From: Fragilariopsis cylindrus CCMP1102
Lineage: Eukaryota > Bacillariophyta > Bacillariophyceae > Bacillariales > Bacillariaceae
NCBI GenBank assembly: GCA_900095095.1
Contig: FMBT01000317.1
Coordinates: forward strand, 1-64,000
Direction: 5' to 3'
DNA length: 64,000 nucleotides
This document shows, piece after piece, positions 19,792 through 31,905 of this stretch; position 1 is the first letter of the stretch; each line of letters starts with the position of its first letter. The notes below the pieces were generated by a model. The model saw nothing but the letters and a program-made list of their open reading frames with translations. It did no database searches and was not told the DNA's origin. Both the position numbers and the translations under genes were made by a program.

Positions 19792-22700
19792 CTACCAGCC
19801 CATAGAGAGTTTTCGGTTGATTGCAAAAGGCATTGATTGTAGAGGCTTAGTGAGATAGTCAGCCTTTTGAAGCTTAGTACTGATGAAAATAATTTCAATT
19901 TCATTTGGCTTGAGCCATGATCGGAACCAGTGTAGTCGAAGTGCATAGAATTTTGATCTTGGTGTGTGACGACCGGGTTCCAAGTTGGCAAGGATAATGG
20001 CTCCTTGATTGTCCTCATGAACGGTAGCTTTGAAAGTTAAGATTCGATCTTGAGTATAGGCAAGACCATTTGCAACAGCCTTGGTGACAGCAATGAGAGG
20101 AATAGCAGCGCGAAGTGCCATTGAAAGTGCAGTGTACTCAGATTCCATGGTACTAGTAGCAATAGTTGACTGTAATTTGGACACCCATAAGACTGGACAC
20201 CCTGCAACTTTGATGATGTAACCTGTGCGAGATTTGACTGATTCAGGGTTAGTGCCACACTCGGACCCCCAACCACAGGCAAAGGCAGCGTCCACATAGA
20301 CATCGATGTTTAATTGATTTAAGTTGATTGGTTGTAGGATAATTCCTTTAGCAGCAGTTCCCTTGAGATAGCGACCAAGTCGGATGAGTGCTAGTTCATG
20401 AGATCTCTTTGGCTTGTGAACAAATCCAGCCACTTGCGAGGTAGCCAAGGTGATATCAGGTCTGGAGTGACCTTGTAAATAATTTAATTGACCAACTACA
20501 GAAGGGTAGCTGAATTCTCCATGAGCTAATTCGCCATCTTCATCAATGGGAACGTACTTGGTGCAGGGAGTGTCAACGGAGGTGACATCATCTCCATTGA
20601 GATGTAGAGAATCGACAATTTTATCAGCAAGACCTTTTTGAGTGAGATGAATAGTCCCATCATTTCTCCTGTCAATGTGTACCCCCAAGTAGCCAGCTAC
20701 ACTCTCTTCTTCTCGAAAGAGCATGCCTTGTAGTTTCATTTTATCAGTGAGAGTATGAATGGCTTGCTTGTCTTTGTAGAATAGAAGGGCATCATCCACA
20801 TAGATTAAACAGATAATATCAGCAGAAATGAATAAGCATGGATCTGCTTCAGATTGAACAAATCCCATACTTAGTAGTTTATCTTTTGTATAGAGGAAGT
20901 AGTTCCTTGGAGATTGGGCAAGGCCATAAAGTGATTTTCGAAGTTTCCATACTTGTCCAGGGAGACCAAAGCCAGGTGGCATTGCAACGTAGACAAGACA
21001 ATCAATATCCGCATGGACGAAAGCAGCAGTGTAGTCAATTTGAGTGGTTTCAAGTTCAAGGAGAATGCTCATTATAAGGAGGAGTCGCACTGTGAGCCAC
21101 ATGACGACAGGGGCAAAGGTTTCAAAGTAGTCAACTCCTTCAATTTGTTCAAATCCTCTAGCGCAGTATCTTGCCTTGAGCTTTCGGATAGCTCCATCAG
21201 GGTAGCGTTTTCTTTTCAATGCCCAGACGCCTGATAGGACCTTCATACTGTCACAGCGTTCGACAATTTCGAAAACATCAAGTTCAATTAGAGTGAGAAT
21301 TTCTGCTTCCATAGCAGTGATGAATCCTGCAGCATCTGGTCCGGCCATCGCTTCTTTGAAGGTTGGATTGTCATCTTTGTTTGCCATTGTAGCTAATAAA
21401 GCAGGATTTAGGTAGTCAAGTAGGTTGGTTTTGGATAAGTATCTGCGGTGTTCAGAGACGAAACTACCAAGAGCGCTATGAGCAGTGGAGCATGTGTGAG
21501 AGAACTTGTCCCAACGTAGCTGTGAAAGGAACTGTTGGTTAATTGATTCTCTTGTGACACGAGGTGGTTGGTCTGTCTTTCTGAAAGTGATTTGCTTCGA
21601 ACCTTTAGGGCAAGGCGTGCTATTGAACATGTTGAACATCTTTGGGTCCACATTCCTAGTTGAATTGAGGAGATTCAGTCGGTCAACAGGCTTTCTCAAT
21701 CTGGAAGAGCGTCGAAGGCCTCCCTCTGGAGATGAAGATGCATCTCCCTTTGGAGAAGAAGAAGTGGAGAATCGACCTCCCTCTGGAACAGAGAGGGGTC
21801 GACCTCCCTCTGGAGTGAAGGAGGGTCGATGAGTAGGCAAGGGCCTTGTCTTGGTAAGAGGAGATCAGAAAGATGCTTCAGGACCATTTGGAGAGGGATG
21901 ATGATCCGGCAATGTAGGTCGATCGACGGGTGCCGGAGGTAGATTATCAATGAAGGATTGAATGCTTGAGGTTTCAGGTGAATCAGAAGATACGGTAGGA
22001 AGAATAGGACGCCCAAATCTCCCTCCTGTTGAATTGGAAGTGGTATCAGTAAATTCAAATGTGGAAGGAATAGTAGAAGGAGCGTCATCGTGCAATTCAA
22101 GATTGGATGTTACAAGTGAGTCCCAAACGTCGGCGTCAAATGCACCATCCGAGTAGACAGTAGAGAAGGTGTCGTCAAAGACAAGATGATATTGAGGTGA
22201 GATCTTTCCAGTATCGAGACTGAGAACCATGTGTACATTATTAGAATGTTGTTTGCTGTAACCAAGATATACTGGCACGACGACTGCGCTCTTCCACTTG
22301 GTAGCCTCTTTGCGTCTTGTAAAGTAGGTCAAGACATAAACTGGGCACCCAAACACGTGTAGGTTCTGTAGATGATGATGATTGTGAAACTTGGTTTGGG
22401 TGAACATCTCAATTGGACTGAGCTTGGTGTCGGAATCAGGAAGATGGTTCCATATGTAGATAGCTTGGTCGACAGCGAAAGGCCATAAGTCAGTGGAGGA
22501 TGCCTGGGCCAGTGCATGGCAAATGAATAAGCATGCTCCTGGCCATATTGAAGATGGATTGGATGTTTCGTTCGGCGTAGTTTTGATGATGAGCTCCTAC
22601 CCCAGAGAGCTTATGAGATTGACGTTGATTCTTACAGTCGTTAACCCAATCTGAACCATTGAAAAAGGATTGTTATCAGTAACATACTCCTTAATACGAA

Positions 22701-24416
22701 CACCAAATGAATCACAGTAGTCTTCAAAGACGTGCTTGGATAGGACAGTTTCGGCAGTGGAGGTTGAATGTTGATGGGTGTTATGAATGAGACGGGTTGC
22801 ATGATCCACGAAGATTGCGCCTCCAGTGAATTGAGAGGACTTCTTTTCTTTACCAAATGTGTGAGGTAGACGACCTCTAGTAGATGAACAGTAGATATCA
22901 ACAGACACTCTGTCTCCCAGCATTGAGAATGTCGTCACTGAGTCCGGTAGGAGATGGCAATGGTCTTGAGATTGATGACTTAGGTGGATTCTTTCGCTTC
23001 TGTTTCGCGTACTGACATGAGGAGCATAGAGGAGGTTGACAATGAGAACTCTTGTTGTTTGAAGGTGAGATCAATCTGTCTAGTCTATCATCGAGTGAAT
23101 TTGTACGAGGCTTTTGAAGAAGAGTTTGCACTCGTGCAATACCAATATGACCTAAGCGATAATGCCATAGGAGCAATTCCTTTTGCTCTGGAGAGAGGTT
23201 GTTATTAGCCTGCTTGAGGACTGAGTCATCATTTACAATAGCGGCCATAGCGCCTGCGTGTTGGAGGTGGAAGATGGCTCCATGGACAAGGTGATCATAG
23301 GTGGAAGAACACATGAAGGAGAGAACGTTTGACATAGTATTCAATGAAGGCTTGTGCGACGGCTTGAAGTTGCAGGCTGTAGTTTGAGATCGGCTCAGGG
23401 CTTGTCTAGTTAGCATTATTGGGAGGTTACTTCCAGGTTGAATGGGAAATTTAAGAGTAGTACCACAAGGCATGTGAAGGAAGATGCCATCAATGTTGAG
23501 AGTAAGACTCCCTTTTGGATTTGCTTTGAAGTATCCTTGAGGAGAGAAGAGCCGAATGGTTGCTTCAGGTACATAATAAGAGATAGTGCGAAGCTTCTTC
23601 AGAACACCATTGACGTCTTCGATATCCATTCGATCGGCCTTGGCCTGCAACTTTAGTCTGAACGGTAGTGAGACTCCCTAATGTAGCAGTATCCGACTTT
23701 GTTGGCATTGAAGTGAAATCAGATAGTGTCGGTGTAATAGTACAAGAGGCGCCAGTGTCAATGACGATTGGCAGATCACTCTTATTCTCTGACACGTAGA
23801 TTGCTGGTGAAGAGAGGGGTAAGACCTCCCCATACTGTCGAATGGACGTTTGTAGCCCTCTTGCTTCGAGAAGTATCCGTTGAAATTGAGTTGATGACGG
23901 ATCAACAGACTTATATTGGCTAGATGGTAGCAGAGACTTGATAGTGTTGAAGTGATCCACCACATTGAAGGAATGCAGAAAGGAGTCAATGTCATTGGAA
24001 GGAAACGTGATCGTAGTTGGTGATGGAGATAGGATATCTTTCCAGTGCATTTTACATTCGAAGAGAAACAGATCAAGGCTAAGAGCTGGATCGTTCTTGA
24101 TTAGTTCAGCTACTTGCTCGTCGGCAGTGAGACATGTAGTTGAATGTTGAGGAGCATTTATCGAGGAGCATCGCTTCTTAGATCGATGATAAGCAAGTAA
24201 CTTGGTGAGAACCATGACGGTGAGAATCACCAGTTGAGAAGCATTAGATGAGAAACAACATTGAAGGAGGTTGTCGATGACCATGAGATGCATGCATTGT
24301 TGTATTGGATGTTGAGAAGCATCATTCAAGGCAGTACTTCTGTTGCAAATTGGATTAGAATTTCGATGATCTCCCTTACAAGTAGTGGTATGGATGATCG
24401 TAGAGGAGCTTTGCAC
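19792..24416 (-). pseudogene. Copia pol region (protease, integrase, RT, RNase H), broken
   Basis: On the element strand, domains appear in copia order. The protease has the D-T-G motif VIDTGASCTI (near 23750). Next come the GAG-pre-integrase region with HYRLGHIG and a zinc-finger-like CSSCQYAK (near 23000-23170) and the integrase core with TGGAIFVDHATR (near 22820). The reverse transcriptase shows LDVFEIVERCDS, DYTAAFVHADIDC and the YVDD box (LIYVDDALLF, near 20800). The RNase H carries TSTMESEYTALS (near 20150). A long Ser/Pro-rich linker joins integrase and RT. The region is interrupted by a few breaks and is not a functional polyprotein as it stands. Confidence 0.85.
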
Positions 24417-24843
24417 ACGTAGATTTGAAAAGTATCGAGCTAGATGAGCTCCCTTTGAACGATGGCGACGACGACGAGGACCACCACATTTGAATAAGGT
24501 AGGGTGTAGCGTCCGGCGTGATTGAAAAGAATGGATGGTATGTATGCAAAGGGAAGGAACATACCGTAGATGAAGAATTCTACTGAGATATGTTTCTCAA
24601 GATACCAAGTGAAGGAAAGGAAGCAGTTTCGAAGAAAACCAAGTGGGATGGTGATAAGGCGACAGACATACGGAAGGATGTAATAGTCGATCATGGCGCA
24701 GTAGAACCAAAAGAAGACCATATATTCCATAGCGTTGATAGGAGTGCAGAACGGCTGAAGAGTAGGAATAGTGAGAGGAAAATTGGGGTCCACCAGAGGA
24801 CGACAGCAACTACCTCGATGGCGTCAACTGAGGAGATCGCGTT

Positions 24844-26805
24844 TCACGCGTCATCCCATTGTTGTTGCCAATGCTTCATAGCGAGAGAGATGAACTGCTT
24901 CTTTGTTTCGGAATTCATGTTGGTTGGAAGATCGAAGGTAGTCGGTGACGGAGTAGGTGGTGCAGTAGGTGTAGTAGGAGCAGTAGGTGGTACAGGAGGT
25001 TGACTCACATTAGCACCCTGAGGCAATTGACCACTATCAGGGGTGGAGTCAGGCTCCCAGCGCTTGGAAGTTGGATTGAAGGTGTGAGGCTTATTGTCAA
25101 TTACACGCTTATTATTCTCTCCGTCTTCAGGCAATCTCCACTTGGTCGGACAAGTATAAGGAGTACGACCACCACGAAACCCAGTTGGTTGGCGCTTACT
25201 ACCGTGAAGTTCTCTATTCTTGTTAATGGTGGCATGATCTCTTGGCTTGGGACAGTTCCGTAAGTGATGAGTCGGTTCATTGCAGTTAAAACATCTGCGT
25301 TCAGTAGTAGGTGGCTGAGAACCATCACCAGCGATAAATGCAGAGTCGCCCGGTGCTTGTTGAAGACACTTATCCCAAGATCCCTTTTGGCAGAGAGTGT
25401 AGTAGGCTCTGCAGGCGTACTCCAGTACGTAGGATGCGCCGGCAAGATTGTTGGTGAGTGAAGAGGACTCAGTAGAAGGAACGATTAGGGAGTTCGTGAT
25501 AGATGCCTGAAGTTGCGACTTGAAGAGATCATTCTTTAAAGATTCAAAGAGACCGTTGAATTCATCAACACTAGTGGAGGTGAAGATCGAGATGAGTTTG
25601 TCAACATATTCATCCGGAAGAGAGTCATCATGAAGCGCATATACTGTATCGGTGATAGAGCGGAACAAGTCAACCACATCTGGTATGATCTCCCCTTTGC
25701 AGTCAGTTTTGATCTTGTAAGTGTCCACGATGACGATGAGAGCCTTCTTATTAGCATCACTATTGGTAGTAGTCTCGTCATTCAATAGCTTGAAGAATAG
25801 GGGTCCTCCCCTACAGCGTTCGTCGAAAGTGAGTAGTTTGGAATAGATCCGAGCATAGAGTGCGGCGTCAACGTTGTTTTTGAAGTAGGCGAGCGACCAT
25901 TCTAAGTCTTCTTGAAATCTGTCAGCTGGAAGAGTATACCCAGAGTACCATCGTGATGAGTCAGCAACCTGTTGTGCAGTGACCTGGAAAGTATTGTTAA
26001 ATAGATCGTGTGTCAAATAGTTTCCTGATACGTCCTTGTTGAGTACTTTCCCACCAGGAACAGTAGGAAACACAATAGTCTGAAAAGGACCTAGGAGGTC
26101 ATACACGTTGAGGTTCTGTGCACACTCCTTGTTCAGCTTAGAAAGAGAGTAGTGATTAAGTAGCTTTTCTGGGTCATTTACGGAGATGGAAGTAGCAACG
26201 TAAGGTTGTTGTTGCTTGCTTTGAACTAGTTTAAGAAGATCCAGTTTTCCTTTCTTATCATCATCGTAGGTGGCGCGAATTGCTTTAGAGTATAGAGCTC
26301 CAGTGGAGGAGCGTGCTTGTTCAGTAGACTCGCTTATTGTTGAGATGGTGAGACCACCGAGTTTGAGACTGAGACTGTTCATGGTCGATGGTATAGCAAC
26401 AGTAATTGGTACGTTGGTGGTTGGTGAGACGTTAAGATTAAAAGGAATTGTTGAGATCGGTACTGATGCAGTAGAGGAATGATGAGATGGATCAGAATTA
26501 GCACGTTGAATGGTATCGTGATAGGCTACTTCACCTGCGTTATCGTTATCGTTAGGAGGTGTTTGATGGCTTGATGAGTCTATTTCCATGGTTGTTACTA
26601 CAATTGAAGTGTATTTGACGTTGATTTTAGAATGAATTTGAGTTGTGAGTAGTGGATTAGCGCGTTGATTAGCGTGTAGTGGAAGATTAGCGCGTTGATT
26701 AGCGTGTTGAGTGGGAAGTAGAAAAATCAAAAGAACGAGTACCGTTTGCAGAAAATTTGAAGTGAATGGAACGGCGAGTGGGCGTCTATTAAGGAAAGTC
26801 CGCAT
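24844..26805 (-). CDS. gag: Copia gag (fossil element), frame looks whole
   Basis: A frame of up to 653 residues encoding the capsid and nucleocapsid of the retroelement. A CCHC zinc knuckle, CFNCNEPTHHLRNC (near 25260-25300), is followed by a basic segment; the middle has the alpha-helical copia gag pattern. The true start may be the internal MEIDSSSHQT (26590) rather than the first ATG, since the leader in between contains short tandem repeats (AANQRANPL-like). It ends in a Pro/Thr-rich tail. Treated as part of the fossil element. Confidence 0.8.
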   Translation of the reverse strand: MRTFLNRRPLAVPFTSNFLQTVLVLLIFLLPTQHANQRANLPLHANQRANPLLTTQIHSKINVKYTSIVVTTMEIDSSSHQTPPNDNDNAGEVAYHDTIQRANSDPSHHSSTASVPISTIPFNLNVSPTTNVPITVAIPSTMNSLSLKLGGLTISTISESTEQARSSTGALYSKAIRATYDDDKKGKLDLLKLVQSKQQQPYVATSISVNDPEKLLNHYSLSKLNKECAQNLNVYDLLGPFQTIVFPTVPGGKVLNKDVSGNYLTHDLFNNTFQVTAQQVADSSRWYSGYTLPADRFQEDLEWSLAYFKNNVDAALYARIYSKLLTFDERCRGGPLFFKLLNDETTTNSDANKKALIVIVDTYKIKTDCKGEIIPDVVDLFRSITDTVYALHDDSLPDEYVDKLISIFTSTSVDEFNGLFESLKNDLFKSQLQASITNSLIVPSTESSSLTNNLAGASYVLEYACRAYYTLCQKGSWDKCLQQAPGDSAFIAGDGSQPPTTERRCFNCNEPTHHLRNCPKPRDHATINKNRELHGSKRQPTGFRGGRTPYTCPTKWRLPEDGENNKRVIDNKPHTFNPTSKRWEPDSTPDSGQLPQGANVSQPPVPPTAPTTPTAPPTPSPTTFDLPTNMNSETKKQFISLAMKHWQQQWDDA

Positions 26806-27013
26806 GGTAAAGTAGCCTAAGTAAGGCGAGTAGGAGCGATAAGAGAGCGAATGTAGTACGCGATTGTGCGTTGATGAAGTTGGAAAGGACCGTTAGTTTG
26901 AAGACAACGGTTAGTTTCACTTAAGTGATGAAAATTTGAAGTTGAAGAGCCGGCGTGATTGTGTGTCCGTTAGTGCTCAGAGTTGAGTAAAATTTGAAAT
27001 ATTATGTTAGAGA

Positions 27014-27031
27014 ATATTTGGGCTCATAACC
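27014..27031 (-). other. Candidate primer-binding site of the copia element
   Basis: Directly inside the 5' LTR the element strand reads GGTTATGAGCCC. That resembles the 3' end complement of a methionine tRNA, the usual copia primer. The match to a particular tRNA was not computed. Confidence 0.4.
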
Positions 27032-27301
27032 TGTGATTGTATTCGTAGTAAAGCTTAACCTAATGAACGGTCATAAGGGTGTAATTAAGGTTAAGGTTTG
27101 TGTTTATAAGTTGATAGATTTAAGATTATGATTAAAGATGTAATACTTCTGAACAAACACGAAATGCGCATTCATTAGAATATCACTGGTTTAGCGAGCA
27201 CTTCTCGCTAAACAACATAGAAGACATATTTATTTAGATTACTTTGATATTAGGGTTAAAACGGGTTACTTCAACCCGAACCTTATACGAACCATATGAT
27301 A
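27032..27301 (-). repeat. 5' LTR of the copia element
   Basis: About 270 bases, nearly identical to the left LTR. It holds the element's promoter in principle. An internal short palindrome, AGCGAGCACTTCTCGCT (near 27193-27209), is present in both LTRs and would form a hairpin in the transcript's repeat region. Confidence 0.85.
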
Positions 27302-27306
27302 CACAA
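27302..27306. repeat. Target-site duplication, right copy
   Basis: CACAA, identical to 19504-19508, directly outside the right LTR. Confidence 0.7.
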
Positions 27307-27747
27307 GTCCCATTTTAGTTCAGATGTCACAAAAGATAAAACTATGTTTTTATGGAGGAGAAAAAATGCCGCCCCGCGCGTATGTTTTTCTAACGGCGTT
27401 TCTGCGTTGTAATTTGAAATACGCAAGCAAGTCGTTGAGAAAACGTGAAATCAACGAAAATCATATTTTAGAGGATCAAAGTTTGATTGACTATTATTTC
27501 ACGACGGACTTATACAGGGTACAAAGTCAAGGTGAAAGTAGAAGCAACAACAAAAGCCTTGATGACGAATATCTTAGTGTTGAAGTTGTCTAGTATACAT
27601 TGAGAGACTGCGGTAATTGATTCATTTCACTATCTATTTTGTGGTGTAGTAAGGTGGCGGCTTTCCTAGTCAACTACATTTATTTATATTCCCGTTTTAG
27701 AGGTTGTTTGAGATATTGAAGAAAAACAGAAGGAAGAATCAGTTCCG
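27307..27747. promoter_or_regulatory. Upstream region of the MadBub kinase gene
   Basis: Between the retroelement and the kinase start. An 89-codon plus-strand frame (27324-27593) has no domain and is not called. The retroelement's 5' LTR points away from this gene, so any effect on its promoter would be indirect. Confidence 0.4.
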
Positions 27748-30700
27748 ATGTCATCATCTATTGCTACTACGAATGCTCCAACTTGGGAAACGCAAAAGGA
27801 AAATGCAGCTCCACTAGAGCGAGGTCGGAATGTCGCTACTTTGGGTGTTCGTCAGCCTGACGTAAAAGACTTGAAAAAAAAGATTACACATTATGATACA
27901 CTTATTAGACCATCAGAGAATCCAGACGTCACGGAAATGGAAGGCGATCCTCTCGGAAACTGGCTATCGTACATCAAATTCTACCAGAACACTTTCCCCG
28001 CAAATACCCGTGAAAGTTTTTTAATCATGGAACGATGTGTTCGAGCTCTTGTCAAGATGAAACAATATTCCAATGACGATCGTTTCGTAAGTGTATGTGC
28101 AAAGTATGCCGACAAAACAAAAGAGCCCGGTGCAATATTTAAATATCTTCACCAGCAGAAGATTGGTTCTCGTGCGGCCATTTTTTGGATAGCTTGGGCC
28201 TTTGTGGCGGAAAAGGATAATGACTTTCCGTTTGCAGAGCAAATATTTAAAAAAGGTCTTAGCAAGAAAGCTGAACCGCAGCAGATGCTCAAACTTCGTC
28301 ATAAACAATTCCAACGACGAATGAGTCGACATTGGTTGAACTCCTCCGAAACCAACGACCAGTTAAATGACCAATATGAAGACGGAGATCAAAACAATAG
28401 ACCGAGATCTACGCTTGGAGGGATATCCCGAGATCGATTGGATCGTAATGATCGTTCGCGAAGCAGAGTACAGCAGGGAAGGAATAACCAAAGTCATCAC
28501 ACACGAAAACCACAAGGTAGTAGAGTAACCAACACCACCAATAAGAATGATGGTGCTTTTGCAATTTTTGTTGAGCCTGAAGGTGAGAACGCATACTTAG
28601 ACCAGAATTTCGCAGAGAATGACAGATCTGTTATTGCTCGAAATTCTGAACGTAAAAAAGAAAATACCTTAGAAGCAGAACGATGGAATGAACGCGGTGG
28701 CCTACAGGCATCTCGTAAGAAGGCGTCAAGGAGTACGGGACCTTTACCTGCATTTTCTGTCTTTGTTGACGAAGAGTGTGCAATTCAAAATGAGCGTCAA
28801 GAAATAGAGCACGGACAGCAGATGAATCGTCAAAAGCAAGTGCGAGACGAAAGAACCTTTAGGGAACGACCTGATGAGGGAATGGTAAGTAATGGATAAT
28901 AAAATTGGGTTGATTATTGTTTCTGTTTGTGTATCGAACGAGATCTTTCTAAAATTCAAAATTGTGGGTTGTTTCATAATTTCCATCCTGATATCCGATC
29001 TTATAGGCCGAAAAACTCGTTCGAGATCCAGTTCGATACTTACGCGATCCCAATCGATTTGCATCAGAAACAGTGGTAGATGCATCGGCATCACAGCAAC
29101 CTGAAAAACACGAGATAAAGGTAAACACAGAACGCAACAAAAGCCGTGCAGGATTCAACAAACGTCTGTTGAAGAACAAAAGAGGGGAGGAACAGTGCTT
29201 TGAGGAGGCTCGAGCGAATACCGGATCGTACACTCTCTTGGTGGGTTTATCGTACAATTTCAATATACTACAAAATGTGTGTAAGGCAGATCAAAGCTCA
29301 CAGATGGATCTGGATGGTGACGAAGAAGCGTCTATGGATGTATCAATGTCGGAATCTTTTTCACGGTCTAGGCAAAACTCAGCTCGCAGCAGCAAACCAT
29401 TTAGAAAGGAGCGAATTGAATCCAAGTCCGAAGGGAGAATATTGTTCCAACCCGGTGACGTTAGTTTCGGTGCAGGCCTCAATCAGACAGCAATATCAAT
29501 CGCAAGCTCAACTATGAACGATATCGATAATGTTGGACTTCCCGGTAGGCAAGAAGAAGAAACTATCAACACTAAATTCGCGATGAGAGAACTAAGCATG
29601 ATGTTTTCAAGCCCCAATTTCGATGTCGATAGTGCTCGTAAAAAGCGTGATCAAACCCGCGCATCAAGAATCGATGAATCAGTATCTCATGATGACATTA
29701 GAGCTAACGCATTGTTTGGAGGAAGCGAAGGAGAAGGAATAATGCTCAACAACTCGATTTGTAACGCTGCTATCGAAGATTCGCGTGTTGAAGAAAGATC
29801 TTTTGCACAGTCAAAATTATGTAAAGACTTCGAAAGCACGGCCTTGGAAAATCCCAGAGATAGATGAGAACGATAAGGCAGGATTCGCTATATTTCAGGA
29901 CGAGGCATCATTGAATGAAGATAAACAAGAACGATCCTGTACTCAACCAGGTATCGGATTTCAGATCTATGACGAAGAAAATGCTGATATAGTAGAACGA
30001 AAAATCGAAGAGAAGTTCCCCGCTACAGACAAACACCGAGCTTGTAATCAGAAGGGCATTGGATTTCAAATTTATGCCGAAGAGACTTTAGATAAAGAAG
30101 AGCAAAAAATTGATGATAAGAGTGTTCATAGAAATCCTCGAACAAAAAGAGCACTACTTGGAGAGAGAAAAATTGAAGAAACCTTTGAAAGCAAGCTCAG
30201 CGGAAGTATTGACAACTCAGATTTATTTGAAAGTGGCGACACAGCAAGTATTTCAGATGCAATTGCACTCCTAGAGGATGATATAAATCCATCCGATGAC
30301 GATAAAAACCAATATAACGTAACCGACAATGACGGGGAGGAAACGGCGGACTTGTCTCTATTCAATGAAATTTTCCGGGACGGATCTAATCAAGACACTG
30401 TGATCGCCGAAGATACTGGATGTAATAGTGTAAGATAGAAAAAAATGATACAACGAACAGTATTCCTTTCTAAAGATATTATATTATCTCTCACGTGTAA
30501 GCGTGTATCTTTGTGCGTGTCATCATAGGAAACGGGATTTACATTAGGAGCATTGAACCGTCGCAGCAGAGATATTGTTCAAGTAGCAGCAGCAAGCTCT
30601 AGCAAGCGATTGAAAATATCATCAGATGATATTCGAAAATCGGAAATTGACTACAATAATCATCTCAATCATAACATTCAGATGTCTTTAAAGCGTTTGC

Positions 30701-31905
30701 AAACCAAGTCTGATATCGTCCCTGATTCCCGTGCTTCTCTGTTCTCGCTCCTATTGTCGAAAGGCAAGGCATTCCATTTTCCAAATGCAGTTATACCCAA
30801 ACAACTACGCCGCAAACGTATTGCTACCAATACGGAAGTAGCTTTGGGCAAACACGGAGGACTATGTTTGAAGAAAGAATTAGGTCAGGGTGCTTACGGT
30901 CGTGTAATTCTTATGAATGACACCGAAGGTAGCCAGAGAAATAACATTGCAGTCAAAGTACAGACACCGACTGGTTGCCTATCGTGGGAATATACTGTAC
31001 TCCAGCGTCTTGAACAGCGACTAATACAAGATGGAAAGGAAGACACGAATTATGATTTTCCTCGACCAATAAGCTTCATCTCTGTTGCTGATGGAGGTAT
31101 ACTGAGTATGTCAGCGGCATCTGAGTCTGGCCTCAATCTTGTTGATTTGTACAACTTTTACAATTTGATTCTTGGAGAGCCTGCTGTTCCGGAACTGATT
31201 GCTTTGCACTACATATCAATCGCACTTGCAATTATTGAGAAACTTCATTGGTATGGCAGGATATTGGTAAGTATCTCCTACGTTCTGCTGGTAGTCAGAA
31301 AAATTGTAGACCTCAAATCTCATCCTTTATTTTATCTTTTAGCATTGCGATGTAAAACCAGACAATTTTGTGTTGTCCTCCTCCACATGTCCCAAAAATA
31401 GATTACATGAGATTGAGTTTTCCAACCTTACGTTGGTTGATTTTGGACGATCAGTCGACCTTGCAGATAATTCCGATTTCCTGCAGAAGATGCTAGGAAT
31501 ATAATGTTCAATGGTAGTACAGCTATTCAAACAATGCAATGCCTCGCAATGAGATGTGGTCAGTCTTGGTCCTATGATGCTGACACTTATGGAATTTGTT
31601 GCTGTGCCCATGTACTTTTATTTGGGACACATATGGATATAAAAAGGGGGAGGGACAAAAGATGGCGGCAATCAAAGGAATTGAAAAGATACTGGAACAA
31701 AGATATCTGGAACGATATCTTTGATTCCTTGCTCAACCTTGACGAAGTTTCAGGATCGGCGATAGGTTCCAGGGCATCAAGTTTGCGTTGTTTAAGAAAG
31801 AAAATTGATATCTACCTGGAGACGGACGCCCACGCCCAAAATCTACACGAATTATTGTCTCGACAGGCCAATCTTCTTCCAGATAACAGGGAAAAGATAA
31901 AATAA
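27748..31905 (+). CDS. BUB1: MadBub (BUB1/BUBR1-type) spindle checkpoint kinase
   Basis: Mitotic checkpoint protein of about 1,285 residues that joins the Mad3/BUBR1 and BUB1 roles. Exons are 27748-28884, 29007-30429, 30529-31266 and 31343-31905, with GT-AG introns. The N-terminus has KEN box 1 (Q-KEN-A, residues 17-19), used to block APC/C-Cdc20, then the Mad3/BUB1 TPR domain (GDPLGNWLSYIKF through KHKQFQRRM-like end). Downstream lie an ABBA motif (FAIFVE, 271-276), KEN box 2 (304-306), a second ABBA (FSVFVD, 336-341) and three more ABBA-like motifs (FAIFQD 29884, FQIYDE 29959, FQIYAE 30064). NTKFAMRELSMMFSSP is another family-like motif. The kinase domain looks active: GQGAYGRV, AVKV, HCDVKPDNF across the last intron, and VDFG. 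The frame changes by one base between about 29785 and 29867, and again at the T run 31477-31479. Each time the protein pattern continues, so sequence error or a missed intron is likely. Confidence 0.9.

Larger units (their letters stand above)
19509..27301 (-). mobile_element. Ty1/copia LTR retrotransposon, young but broken copy
   Basis: A 7.8-kb fossil retroelement lying leftward. Direct repeats of about 270 bases bound it, and a 5-bp target duplication (CACAA) flanks it. The internal order on its own strand is gag with a zinc knuckle, protease, integrase, reverse transcriptase and RNase H. Integrase before reverse transcriptase defines copia (Pseudoviridae-like) rather than gypsy. The two LTRs differ at only about two positions, so the insertion is recent. 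The gag frame looks whole; the pol region is broken by a few frame interruptions, so this copy is treated as a fossil. The element inserted between the rhodanese and MadBub genes, both of which look unaffected. Confidence 0.93.

Noticed and set aside
22898-27031. A host chaperone or zinc-finger gene inside the repeat-bounded block
   Set aside because: The zinc knuckle and D-T-G motif belong to the copia gag and protease; no host domain is present.
27324-27593. 89-codon plus-strand open frame between the retroelement and the MadBub gene
   Set aside because: No domain, no convincing codon pattern, and it sits in the likely promoter of the kinase gene. Possible but unsupported.
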